Positions 1 to 17,542 of a stretch of 64,000 nt of DNA are shown piece by piece. Within the stretch, counting starts at the first letter, position 1. Every line of letters starts with the position of its first letter. The notes beneath the pieces were generated by a model. It saw nothing but the letters and a program-made list of their open reading frames with translations, did no database searches and was not told where the DNA came from. The translations under genes and the position numbers were made by a program. The stretch is from Whitmania pigra (Eukaryota; Annelida; Clitellata; Hirudinida; Haemopidae): positions 5,699,501 through 5,763,500 of the forward strand of contig JAJTWR010000266.1 in NCBI GenBank assembly GCA_021613335.1. The letters are read 5' to 3'.

Positions 1-689
1 ATGCACATTCTTGTTCGACTAAAACTTAAGAGTTAAATCGCTAAATAAACATTTTTAAATTAAAGGTTGTTTGAATTGCAAAATGTCAATAGAAGAATTG
101 AAATTTCAGAGGAGCGGTGAACGTGATTTCTTTGACAATCGATAATAAAGAACTCCGGATCAAAAGTATTTTCAACAACTTAATTAATGTTTGGACGTAC
201 CTTTGGAAATATTCGTGTCGTAATGTGGACTGAAACATATTCGCTACTGCATTGCTAATGTTTAATTTTAGATGATGACTTTCCAATAAAAGATTTAAAA
301 AATCAACTTTATGAATATTTGTAGCACGAAAATTTTAATCGAATTCGTGTTATATAAAATATTACCGAGCATCCAGATTTTCGTGATTTAAAAGCGATTG
401 AAGAATGCTTCTACCGTATTGTTATTAGGGTAGGTCGTCAAAAAAAAGTTTATTTTGGATAGTGATAAAATGTTGCTCCTGGATGATCCTAAGAGAAAAC
501 TTTTTTTTTCTAAATTATGTTTTGTCTTCTATTGCCGCCGAAGCAAGGAAGAAATGCCATATTTTTGCTATTGTTACTGATTTTTCTTCTTTGTATTTAA
601 ATTTATTTCTTTGTTTCTGTATGCAGATTGAATGTATACAACCGAAATAAAGTTTTATTGAAGAACTATTAGTAATTTTACAAACTCTG
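1..689. other. AT-rich sequence without a recognisable gene
   Basis: Only short ORFs of 60-66 codons with no recognisable motif are present on either strand. No repeat or RNA gene stands out. Confidence 0.4.
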
Positions 690-1500
690 TTGCAAACTTA
701 TGGCTCTTACTCGAGCACAACTGACTTGTCAACTGATTTACGGCATTGGATGTGGACTAACTTCCCGCCAATTACCAACCTTTAAGGAAGTGATACAGTA
801 TTATTCCCTTGTTTAAATACAACAAAGAATACTAAGTCATGTGAAATAGTTGCTCAAATTTATGCAAGTGTTACAGACATTTGGTTTAAATCTGGCATTC
901 CGAATGCTGTAATGGGAATAGTGCAACAAAAAGTAGAAGCCATGTACAAAAATATAAAAATGATTCTGAAAAAGAAGGCGAAGCAAAAGCTTCAACATAA
1001 TCGATTGTTAAACAGGACAGTTTAAGTTTGTATGACTTAGCAGCATGTTTATTTATTTATTTATTTAATTATAGTCCTTTGCATAACTGAAATGATTTGG
1101 ACTTAATTAGCAGCATGTCATTGTCTCGATTTAAGTATTTGCACTTGTCCGAGAGAATTAAAGGTGTCAGCACGTGAGCGTGAATTTTTCTTAGATCAAA
1201 GAAATGAATTAAATATGGTTATTGGTACTTTGGACAAGGAAACTACCTGCGATTTAGGTAAAGCAACTGAGATAGCGTCAAAGAGACAGAAATAATATAA
1301 TTACATTTCTTGTAGCAAAAGTAGTGCATGAGCTATAGGTGGTAACAGTTCCAATACTGATTTAGATGTTATGGAAATGCCTGGTCATTATCTGGATGAG
1401 GAGTCAATTGAGAACACAGAAAGTGAGTATACTGAAATTATCTTATGCGGCCCTCGGTGCCTTTTGAGTTTGGCATGCCTGGTTTAGAAAATCTACCTAG
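690..1500 (+). pseudogene. Decayed transposon-like ORF, split by a tail insertion
   Basis: Reading across frames gives short stretches of protein-like sequence. One (DLAAC..HCLDLSICTCPREL) continues across the small insertion at 1049-1106 once the insertion and one target copy are removed, and is followed by acidic serine-rich residues near 1340-1430. Stops and frame changes break it elsewhere. It resembles the poorly characterised repeat-borne proteins common in invertebrate genomes, but I do not recognise the family. It matters mainly as the host of the clean micro-insertion. Confidence 0.35.
1049..1106 (-). mobile_element. Solo LINE/SINE 3' tail micro-insertion with 12-bp target duplication
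   Basis: A 58-bp insertion is flanked by identical copies of TTAGCAGCATGT at 1037-1048 and 1107-1118. On the minus strand it reads as a hairpin-bearing tail (GTCCAAATCATTTCAGTTAT, then a GGACTATAAT box) ending in a TAAA-rich simple repeat. The same module ends the insertions at 17482-17530 and 45353-45404. No head or coding part is present, so it is either an extreme 5' truncation or a tail-only unit. Confidence 0.8.
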
Positions 1501-3029
1501 AAAATTAGGTCCTTCAATGCTTAAAAAATGAGTTAAATTTTCTAGTATTTTCTGATTTCTGTCATTCTGTTGCTTGCCTTGCTGAGTATCATGTTCATTA
1601 TGCTAAATGATCTTTCTACAGAAACAGTTGTTATCAAGTAGGTTTTCAGAGCTCTTCTTGTTCTTGTATACCATATCAGCGTCCAATATTTTAGACTGCT
1701 TTGAATTTTCTGCAATCAACCATAAACGTTATGAAAAATGTGAAAGATTTCAAATTTGCAAGTACAGCTTACGCATTAAGAATTGAAAAATTATTAAATA
1801 AACTTATGACTTTGTTTTGTAGACCTGATTGAAAGGTCTCAAATCGACTTGCAACTAGTATAATCTCAATTGATTTGTCATTAAATCTTTCTTCAATTTC
1901 TTTAATGATACTTTTACAATACCCCTCATACCTGTTAAGATACTTTTTGCACTTTCATCTTCAATTAAGATGGCTTCCATTTTTATCTCAACTATTTCGC
2001 ATTTGTTATTTTTAAGTCATTATCGTTTTTTTTCACACTGGTTTGCAATATATCTCAAATTGCTGAGGAAAAAAGTGCATTAAGAAATTCATTCATAACT
2101 TGGCTGGTGATTATGAAACTTTCCTTTCTGATTTAAAGCAAAATACTTTTTGTATCGTTGACACAATCAAAAAAATTATGTTTTCAAATTTATTTGAAGC
2201 CGATTTTTATTTTCGGAGAGGGGGCTTTGCTCCTGGAGACCGCCTCCCTAACCCTGGAGATAGGCCTAAAAGAAACCATGGACGGACGGTTAAGGGATAC
2301 TCTCCCGTCTGTCTAGAATTTACTTGGCGCAGTCAGTCAATTCAGTGCCAGTCGAAGAGTTATTCTTTGTAACAGGACTAATTTTGAATGAAAGAAGATC
2401 ATCATTAATGCCTTAAAAATTAATCCACATTTTCTTTATTTATGCTATTTTGATTAGCAAAATTTAGTTAAATTGATTCACAGGACTGCAGCCACTCTTG
2501 GCTTGTATGGTTTTTTAAGTTTATTGAATATCATATGATTATATGATCTGTTTTGGTATATTTACTTATTTATAATGTATTTGTTTTCTATTCTTTTCGG
2601 TATTTTTATTTTGTTTTGATTAATGTTCCATTTTAATTAATTTCACAAACAATTTATCTTAACTTAAGTGCTATTTTAAATGTTGTTATTGTTAAATTAA
2701 TTTATTAATTTTATTTTATTTATTTATTTTAACCAAAGAGAGTCACAAGTGACCACTAACACAAATTAGAGATAATCTGTACATATGTAAAGTGCGCAGA
2801 CAAAATTCAAGTCTAATTAATTAAATTTTAAATAATTTAATTAAATTGTTGGAAACCTTCTCAAATCGACGTTCGAAATGCAAGCCTTAAATCGACTGAG
2901 TTGTGGAGCCGATGATACCTGGAGGTGTAGAGTTCCAAATATTTTTGGTATTATTATAAAAATTAGTAATCAATAGCGATGCCGGTACATGAGCAATCGG
3001 TGACCAGACTCAAGTGGATTCATGAATTA
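1501..3029. other. AT-rich intergenic sequence, possible LTR scrap near 2.2-2.35 kb
   Basis: No gene is recognisable. A GC-richer patch at about 2210-2350 contains TTGGCGCAGTCAGT at 2322-2335, which resembles the primer-binding site following Gypsy-type LTRs; it is too short and isolated to call an element. The rest is AT-rich with a TTTATTTA run near 2720. Confidence 0.3.
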
Positions 3030-5220
3030 TTATTATTATTAATTTATAAAGTGCCATGTGCATAGCGTCAGAGGCGCCTTGTGTCTTCCCTGCCTTCAGG
3101 TGACGCTGGAAGAGCTCCAGGGATGGATGGGCTCCGACGAAAGGAGGGAGTCTGTTCCAGACAGCCTCCGTTTGCAAGGGATAATCTATGTACCTGTTGG
3201 TGAAGATGAACAATTTAAGATGAAAAGACCAGGTGAATGGCAGCGATCTATTAGGTGATGTAGATAAGGTGGGGTGGATGTCGCTAGAGTGTGATATGTC
3301 GGGAGGGCGATTTTGAAGGTAATACGACTGTGAATCGGCAACCAGAGCAATTGCTTAAGGCAATCCGTGCTATTGGGGCTAGGGTTGAGAAGAACAAGCT
3401 TGGCAAGCATTGCAAGGGAATTACAAAAATCTAGGCGAGAGAGAATGAGGCTGCCTGCAAGGGCAGAAGTTGTGTCAACGGAAAGTAGCGGACGGATGGG
3501 CCGGATTGCCCAGATGACATTCGTCTGGCGCAATCGTCAGAAGCCTTCAAATCCGGACTGAAAACCCATCTATTTGTGACCTCATATCAATAATTCTTTA
3601 ATCTATAGTTTGTTTTTTGTCCCTGTCTCTATTATTTTATTTTACTCCATTGTGTTCACTCACTTTTATTCTATTCATATCTTATTTTATTTTATTTCAT
3701 ACAGACTGCAGATTTGTGAGATTTGGTTCGCCGTGCCTTTACATCCCTTCGGGATTACATCGAGCACGTAAAATATTGGATAAATAAATGTAAATGTAAA
3801 TGAGGTGATTGCAGGATTTAACAATAGTAGCGTAATGTTCTTTAAAAGTGAGGTGCGAATCAAAAATAATACCGAAGAGTTTTAGAGTAGTAGAGAAAGG
3901 AAGGAGGGTGCCAGCGAATCTTATGGAAAGAGGAGGCGACATAGTTTTCAGGCGATCGGGTATGCCAATGAACATAATTTCGGATTTCCGTAGATTCAGT
4001 TGGAGAAAGTTAACGAGATGTCAATCATTGATGGCATCCGTGCACTTCCGCAGATTTTCGAGTTGATCTGAGATGATATGGCTGGAGAAGACAGAAATAA
4101 TACTTGTACCATATATGCATTGATATATCCAGGAAGGATGTATTGAAGTTATGAATAATGTTGGACAAAGATGATGAAAAACAAAGGTCCCGGGATAAAG
4201 CCCTGAGGAACGCAGCCAAGTAGTTAGCGATTAATTCATAGATTTTGGTGATTTTCGAGGTGAAAAAAGAGTTAAAAGAATTGACCAAGTTTGGTATAAT
4301 ATTTGGCATAATATTGAGGAGGACGGCTGAGAAGCAGTTTGGGAAGAGAGCGCCACATGGAACGGGGATTTACATCCTTGGTGGAGAAGGCCCTAGAGTT
4401 TAGAATGGCAATCTTGGTGGCTTCCTTGGTAGACTTGTAGAGTTGCTAGGCGGCGTCATTGCGTTGACGAAAATAGAGAGGTTTCAAGCGCCGACAGGCT
4501 TCTTTGCTCCGATTGCTTCAAGAGAAAGCTGGTAATTAAATAAATAAAAGCTGGTGACAAACTCGAATGGAAAACTTCCTGATTGAAGCGTGTTTGTAGA
4601 GACTTATGGAATTGTGTGGCGAAGCCATCAGTGTCAAAATTGCAGATTTACGAGTTCTTCAGAGACGCAAAGGAGGTCTTCCTCATAAACATCCCGATTG
4701 ATCCTTCTTAGGCTCAGGCGATAAATGATACGGGTGGAGGAGGAGGCTTGTCGATAGAGATATTGCAGGAGACGAGGTGATGGTCCGAGTAAGTGACTTC
4801 TTTTATTTTTATGTTTGAGATGAGGCAGTCATGTGATAATGAGGTGATAAGCAGGTCAAGGGTGTGACTCTTTGGAGTGATTTGGAAACGATATATGTTG
4901 GAGGATTTCATGGGAGTCGATCAATTTTTCTAGATGTTTGCCGATGATGATACCTGGGCCAGCGGCGTTGAAGTCTCCAAAACAATGATAAAAGGTTGAT
5001 TATAGGAGGGAATGAACTCGATGAGGTTTTCAAACTCTTTTATGAAGATGACGTGACGGGACTCGTGGAAGATTTATGGATGAGATGATGAAGGATGTCT
5101 TGCGGTGTTGAACTTAAAGTGGAAGTCTTCGAATTCAGCGGGAGCAGGAGATCCGATGTTGGTAGGCTTCAACTCATGACGGTGAATGACAACAAAGCCG
5201 CCTGCACGCTTGTCATTTGA
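3030..5220 (-). mobile_element. CR1/L2-like non-LTR retrotransposon, decayed
   Basis: The minus strand carries ordered but frameshifted pieces of a LINE ORF2. The end of the endonuclease domain lies at 5218-4714 (HTLDLLITS followed by SDHHLVS). A linker piece is at 4309-4025 (NSFNSFFTSKI). Reverse transcriptase pieces are at 3975-3800 (LKLFGIIFDSHLTFKEH) and 3533-3190 (IRPLLSVDTT, LDFCNSL, LLWLPIHSRITFKIALPTYH). The C-terminal VWNRLPP block is at about 3165. The 3' end at 3035-3090 contains a GCGCC-type hairpin and an ATT microsatellite, the same tail seen at 48454-48540 and in the SINEs at 12.6 and 55.5 kb. A plus-strand LINE end is inserted at about 3530-3803. Confidence 0.75.
3530..3803 (+). 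mobile_element. 3' end of a second L2/CR1-type LINE, nested in the first
   Basis: The plus strand reads SSEAFKSGLKTHLF at about 3535-3580, a hallmark of the last residues of L2/CR1 ORF2. It is followed by a T-rich 3' UTR and a tail of AAATGT units ending near 3803. It interrupts the minus-strand reverse transcriptase between NHLI and the IRPLLSVD block, so it is a later insertion. Target duplications are not clear. Confidence 0.6.
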
Positions 5221-5229
5221 AGATCCATG

Positions 5230-5490
5230 ATGTCGACTGCGCCATGTCGTGTTTGAGCGAGTTTATTTACAACGAGAACAAAAGAAAGCGGAAGCGCGTC
5301 CGCGACGTTAATAAAAACAAAGACAAATTAAAAGTTATATGTACATATATGACAAACGGGGATGAAGCTGTCAGGAACGAGACTGTGCATGATGCATCCG
5401 GGGGCGTCGGACGGTATCTAAGTTTAAGTCAAAACAAAGATGTCAAACTATTTTATGTAGTGCCCAATAATCGTCCCGGCCTTTTGTAGT
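5230..5490 (-). mobile_element. LTR-like fragment with primer-binding-site-like sequence
   Basis: On the minus strand a polyadenylation-like AATAAA (about 5262-5267) is followed by ACGACA and then TGGCGCAGTCGAC, the arrangement seen at the 3' end of Gypsy LTRs and their primer-binding site. No internal gag or pol region follows; the sequence runs directly into the CR1-like LINE. The 90-codon ORF on the plus strand is probably not real. Confidence 0.4.
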
Positions 5491-5969
5491 ATGGCCGATT
5501 TGGTTGCCTTCGTTAAGGTAGATGATGTTGAAACAGAAAGAAAACAATGGAATGATATGTTTTTCAAACAGCACTTACAAAGTCTTGAAGAAATTTTAAA
5601 AATATTTTCTTATTTACCTAATACACAATTTGTACTTGCTAGAAGTTCCCAGTTAAAATTGAGGAAGTTCCGGAGAATGCACAATTCTTGAACCAGCGAC
5701 ACAGATCTCTAAAATGTCGCTGAACCACATGGGTCAAATGTTTGAAATCATATTCTATTTTGTACGATATTGCGTTGGTTAACTCTTACCTACGTCTTCC
5801 TTTTCCATCAACACAGACTTTTTAAGTTTGTTGGTCATCAAGTCGAAATACAGGACTCCCGTGAGTACAAGTATATAAATGTTTTAAATATAAACATTCT
5901 AATATTTAGAAGTCAAAGGCAGGGCAGCACTACTGAAGTTTTTGAGTTAAATGTAGCCCAATCAATTTT
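5491..5969. other. Unclassified sequence beside a hAT end
   Basis: A 66-codon plus-strand ORF (5491-5691) begins MADLVAFVKVDDVE, without recognised motifs. It may be part of the transposon whose end is at 5970-6040, but no catalytic block is visible. Confidence 0.25.
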
Positions 5970-6040
5970 ATTGTTGGGGGTCGCCAAAACGTGGAAGTGT
6001 TGCCGATGGGTCGCATCACCAGAAAGGTTGAGAACCTCTG
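5970..6040 (-). mobile_element. hAT (Charlie-like) terminal sequence
   Basis: Read from 6040 on the minus strand the sequence starts CAGAGGTTCTCAACCTTTCT and continues GCGACCC, the terminal motif of a widespread Charlie-like group of hAT elements. The partner terminus was not found, so this is one end only. Confidence 0.55.
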
Positions 6041-6114
6041 ACTTAGGAGATGCAGCTTGAGCAAAGTTTTTTCAATGGATATGGTCCAAGAGAGATTTCA
6101 AGCGATCTTATTTT

Positions 6115-6172
6115 ATTATAATTATTTATTTATTACGCAACGGACTATATTCAAATAAATAAATAAATAAGT
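6115..6172 (+). mobile_element. Partial LINE/SINE tail
   Basis: The plus strand contains CGCAACGGACTATATTCAAA followed by TAAA repeats, matching the second half of the shared hairpin tail. It is more truncated than the other copies and lies next to an RNase H-encoding LINE fragment. Confidence 0.45.
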
Positions 6173-6189
6173 CGGCGAGAACAAGGTCT

Positions 6190-6995
6190 ATATAAGTAGC
6201 TTAGTCCGTATTCATTTGTGGAACACGGACGCTTCAAAGACTGAGGACAATAAGGCCGGAATTGGGATTCACATCCCAAAGAAGAGCGTGAACATCAGCC
6301 TCAGAACGTCGAGTCACAGCTGCATAGAGCTAGCAGCCATTGAGTGCTGTTTACTGTCTGTCAAGTACTCATATCAGGAGTTATTCGACATAGTCGTCCT
6401 AAGTGACTCGCTTAGTGTCCTAGAGGCACTAAAGGACGGCAACAATTATGCTCCTGATATTAAAAATGTACAGCTTTTAATTTCAGAAATCCAGGGGAGC
6501 GGCTGAAAGGTCACTCTCGTCTGGGTCCACCGCCACGTTGAAATCCCTGGCAATGAGAAAGTCGATGCTCTGGCTAAGGCAGCCGCTGCAAGGGATCAGA
6601 TAGACCGCCGGATCCCGGCGTCTATCAATGATGTCAAAAGGTCTGTGGCCCGCAACATCATCCAACAGTGGCAAGCCAGATGGGACGAAGACCCTCGAAG
6701 CCAACATTACAAGACCATAATGAAACTTGTGTCGACTAAGAGCAAGTTCCAATGTGCCTCAAGGAGGAAGGAGGTCCTTATTTCTAGACTTCGAGTTTGG
6801 AAATGTGCTCTGAAACAACACCTGTTTCTCTTAAAACACCATCCAGACGGAAAATGCAAGGCATATTTAAACAACATTTCTTCATGGAATGTCCGACCCA
6901 ATCTGCCCTGAGGCAGTCAAGATATCACCGCATTGATTCGATCGTTAAAGAAACTTTGAGGCGTAGCATCTCAACTTTGGTACATGGAAATCTGC
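6190..6995 (+). mobile_element. RNase H and C-terminal part of an I/Ingi-like LINE, broken
   Basis: The first frame encodes an RNase H start (NTDASK), an internal Glu (SCIELAAIE) and a middle aspartate block (VLSDSLSVLEAL). A TGA stop at 6504-6506 interrupts it. In the same frame beyond the stop comes VTLVWVHRHVEIPGNEKVDA and then AKAAAARDQ, the end of RNase H. A zinc-knuckle-like C-terminal region near 6700-6900 is frameshifted. The closest relative in the window is the minus-strand LINE at 17543-19328, which has the same SDSLS and IPGNEKAD blocks. Earlier reverse transcriptase sequence is absent. Confidence 0.7.
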
Positions 6996-7174
6996 CATAA
7001 CATATATCATTGTGAAGACTATTACTTTATTAGCACTATAACATGATGTAGTCACATAAAGTTTCCATGTTCAATAAATTTAGATTATGACATTAAATTT
7101 TGAATTCAATTTTTAAAATAGACAAATTTAATAAATTAAATAATTTTATAATATTCAGAAAGGTTAACAGACCC

Positions 7175-7225
7175 CAGTGCCGGATTAAGGGGGACCCGAC
7201 GAGCCCTAGCCTAGGACCACCCACC
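7175..7225 (+). mobile_element. hAT-like terminal fragment
   Basis: The sequence CAGTGCCGGATTAAGGGGG followed by GACCC and CCTAGGACC resembles the conserved end of a common hAT subgroup. No second terminus or transposase was found nearby. Confidence 0.4.
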
Positions 7226-8419
7226 AAAAGGGGGCTTCTCACCAATAGACTTTCGATCAAATTTATACAAAATGTATAGTGTGATACGTCTTCAAAATCA
7301 GTAGTCCTTGATAAATGCGTCCATTGAAGAGTTAGGTTTCAATTTTGCATTTGGTTTAGCGCATCGACTGATGTACTACATATGCAAGTCATACATCAAA
7401 GAGAAACGCCTTACGAAGCCCTCATCAAGTCACGCCTATTTCTCAGATAGTCCAGTGATTTCTTTTGATAATAAGAATATATATGGAACTACTTCGAGAC
7501 CAAAGCATATTGCATTCTGCTTCCATACGCTTGCTGGAACTATGTTCCCTCGCAATTGTTATATTGAATTCGGAAGCATCTCGTGTGATTAGTATTTCTT
7601 TTTTTTCTTTCAATAGTTATTTGTTTTACTTATCTGAGTAGTTGCCGAAATAATCATTCTGAACAAGTTGTTGGAACAACAATTTGCCTAGCACTTCCAA
7701 GACTGATTGGATAAGCTGGTTTGACACACCAGAGGGTCGTTTTGCAGCCTGCTAACGGATTATTAACGGTAAAGGGTGGGGCGGCAAAAGCAGTTGCTAT
7801 GCCACTTGAAGAACCTGACATATATTTTATCAGATATTAGTATGCATGGCACATTCTTAGCATTTAAATACAAATCTCTTTTATCTATAAGGTGATAGGC
7901 AAGTAAGAGGTTAAAAGCAATAGGGCAAATTGATACGGAGCTGACGCAACAGGTCGGGAGTCTAGAGCAGTACTAGAGGTCAGTGCTGAAACGAGTGGTT
8001 AGTGTCATTAAATTTATTACCGAGCTTTTATGGCTTAGCATCCACAGGTGGCAACGAATTAGCTGGATCGCCTAGTAACGGAAGCTTTTTGGGTGTTCTT
8101 GAACTCATCGCCCAATACGCCCCTTTCTTGCACAGCATGTCGACCTTGAGAAATAATGCATACTACCTTTAACAATATTGCACTAGCATTAAAACAACAT
8201 ACAAGAACAAGTGCATGATTATGAAATGCCAATGATCACCAGCTTTTGTAAGCAATCTTGTAAAATTTTGTAAATAAAATGTTTGACACAAGCAAAATTT
8301 AAATAAGAATCAGCATAAAAAAAATTCATTTTAGACATATAGCTTCCATAAATTCAATAAAAATGTCCAGCATGAAGGAGCCTTAAACATCTACTTTGAT
8401 TAACAATTGGTGTAAAACT
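7226..8419. other. Gene-free sequence downstream of IDH2
   Basis: No recognisable coding region or repeat beyond the hAT-like terminus just upstream. The 94-codon ORF at 7308-7592 shows no family motif. This is the 3' flank of the minus-strand IDH2 gene. Confidence 0.35.
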
Positions 8420-13643
<5,224 letters not shown>

Positions 13644-14563
13644 GGCAAGACACGACGAGCACCACGTATACCAAACACTTTCGAGGTCAGAGCAACACAG
13701 AGGTTACAAAAAAAGGACGAGTTCTTTTATCTAAAATAATGGCTTAACTAAAAGAAGTACGATATCACTATATATCAGCATTTTAGTTTTTATTTTAAAT
13801 TTCTAAATTTACGTTCAAAGGCTTCTATAAAATATTTGGCAAAAAATTAATAAAATATAGCACAGAACTTCAGATCTAATTTTAGTCAGTTCACATCCTA
13901 AAAATAACTGTAAATTGATTTCGAATGTTTGAAAGGCTTACTTAAGTGAAGAAACGTATAAAAATCAGTCGTTTTTTTTCATAAAAGAGGTCAATATGGG
14001 TTTAACCACCGGGAGTCGAGCAAATGAGACCGTATAAAATAGATTAACAATTTTATACCTCATCAACATCAAAACTACGCAAGCAATAAGACACATGACA
14101 CAGGAGAATAAAGACAAAGTTGTGAACTAGGTGGGCTCATAATAAATCTTGACAATTTAAAGTTGACGAGAGTACAACGTGACGGTTGAAGACATGTCTG
14201 CAACAAGCTTTGAGATATCAAGCTATTCGTAGTTTGCATAACGATGGAAAATAATCAAATATCAAGAATGGCGGAGGCTGTGGGGGGTCCACTGAGTCGA
14301 AGTGTATGGAAAGCTATAAAATTAAGAGGCACTCTAAGATGATTGGTGCGGCATGGCTGTCATGCCTTGGAACTAGTCAGTAACTCGGCTGTTTTAGTCC
14401 AGTGATAAAATATTTTTAAATTTAGAGATATACGTCGGTGCTTCTTCCTCACAAACTTTACGAAAATTGACTGAAAGACCTTTTTTTACTTTTTTAGTCA
14501 GCAACCTTCGAGGTCCACATGCGGCTGGTCGAGGGCCTGAGGTTGTGCACCACTGGCGTAGAT
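13644..14563. other. IDH2 upstream region
   Basis: No gene or clear repeat. This is the putative promoter region of the minus-strand IDH2 gene; I see no unambiguous core promoter motif. Confidence 0.35.
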
Positions 14564-16022
<1,459 letters not shown>

Positions 16023-16330
16023 CTCCAAATTTTGTGCTCAGGTCTTTTTGTCGTAAAACGTGTTGGAGTCTCCTGTTGAAGTAGATCAAATGTTCTCATC
16101 ATAACCCGCGCAATTTTTTCTTCTGCTGAAAGTCCTGCATTCTTTGCCAGTTTTCCAGGAATCTTCCGACGTCGTCTAATTTTTCTGTCCGCCTCAATTC
16201 CCAGACTGTGCATTTTGTTTTGGCGTTTTTTACTGCAACTTGGCTCAAATCATCATGAAGCTTGACAAGTTCTTGCTCCAAAGATTACATTTCAGTCGCT
16301 TCCTTGAAATTCATAGGCGCATCTGTACAT
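16023..16330 (-). pseudogene. Possible decayed ORF, unknown
   Basis: Two overlapping minus-strand frames (16281-16099 and 16213-15986) read as one charged, possibly coiled-coil sequence with a frame shift, including ENWQRMQDFQQKKK and AEEKIARVMMRTFDLLQQE. I do not recognise the family. It directly follows the ZBED hAT. Confidence 0.3.
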
Positions 16331-16739
16331 GATCAATTTTTTCAGAAAACTATGAAGTTAAATTTAATACGGAAACAGCATCACTTCTGGTTTAGTCATA
16401 GTTTAGGCCTCCGATAATTTGTCTGGCAGCCCTACTACATAGTGGTTCATCATCAGGCTTGGACTGGGCCGGAAGCCTCCAACTGCAAAAAGAAAGTTAT
16501 TATATTTTTAGTTTCAACTGAAATTACCGTTGATTATATGATAACTTCAAATAATAGTTTGTATTAAAAATAACCAAACTGAAACAGCATAATTCATTGC
16601 ATAAGGAGTCTAAATATGTTTATATAATAAGCTTCCGACGTCAATGGTTATAACATATTAATTTTAATGCAAAATTATATTCTTTTTTAATAAAACATTT
16701 TTTTACACTAACGTGTAATAGCTATAGTCAATTGTACAT

Positions 16740-17469
16740 CAACGAGTGGAAAAGGAATGTGTGATTTGTGGCTTCTTTGACAAGTTAGCACACATTGATG
16801 TGAGAAATGTATTGGCAATTCCACCGATGGTACGTCTAATATGCAAGGTCAATACAACGGATTCAATGCCTGATTTCTCCGGGCCAGATTCATGTCTTAA
16901 ATTTGGTGATGAGTGAAGTCACTAAAAAAACGGTTGAAGTTGTTAATTTATTTGGGGTTTTAAACACATGTGCAGTTTTTCTTCTGGAATCATATTTACA
17001 ATTCAATGTTTGGCGTGAATTTAGCAAGTTGGAATTGGTGAAACCCGTTGGTGGGCAAAAGACAGCTTTTACTAAAATATTTGGAAATTTCTTCATCAAA
17101 CCTTCCAATCAAGAAACGCAAGTTGTCGAATTTTTGTACATTGACATGCTACAAACATTTCATGATATTTCTACATCAGACAAATTCAATAATGATGTCC
17201 GATACAGAGCAAAAGCTCCGTTAGATTCATTAACAAGATTTGAATTTATTCTAACGGCTTATTTTAAAATTCAAACAATTAATTTTGAAAATATTTGAAT
17301 ACACAACGCCATTATCGGAATATTTGCCAACAACTGGATGTAGTGGCTGTTTATGATACAAGCTTTGTTAACAAAGAAGTCAAGTCAAACGAGGCCAAAG
17401 CACAAGGCCTGCGAAGAGATCAACAAAAATCAAGCGAAGAGGAAGATCTCTGAGGGCGACGCAAAAAAA
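16740..17469 (+). mobile_element. hAT (ZMYM1-like) transposase remnant, host of stacked insertions
   Basis: Fragments typical of the ZMYM1/TTF-type hAT transposase occur in shifting frames: CIGNSTDGTSNMQGQYNGF at about 16822-16880, GETRWWAKDSF-like sequence at about 17045-17080, and TPLSEYLPTTG near 17315. A 131-codon frame (16903-17298) covers the middle. The sequence ends in a lysine-rich segment and is cut at 17470 by the first of four serial retro-insertions; it seems to resume after 19556. Confidence 0.65.
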
Positions 17470-17481
17470 CGGAAGAGTGTC

Positions 17482-17530
17482 TTTTATTTATTTGATTATA
17501 GTCCTTTGCATAACTGAGATGATTTGGACA
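17482..17530 (-). mobile_element. Solo LINE/SINE tail, first of four stacked insertions
   Basis: A 49-bp unit, minus strand, consisting only of the GTCC...GGAC hairpin tail and a TAAATAAAA end. It is flanked by CGGAAGAGTGTC (17470-17481) and CGGAAAAGTGTC (17531-17542), an 11-of-12 target duplication. Confidence 0.8.
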
Positions 17531-17542
17531 CGGAAAAGTGTC

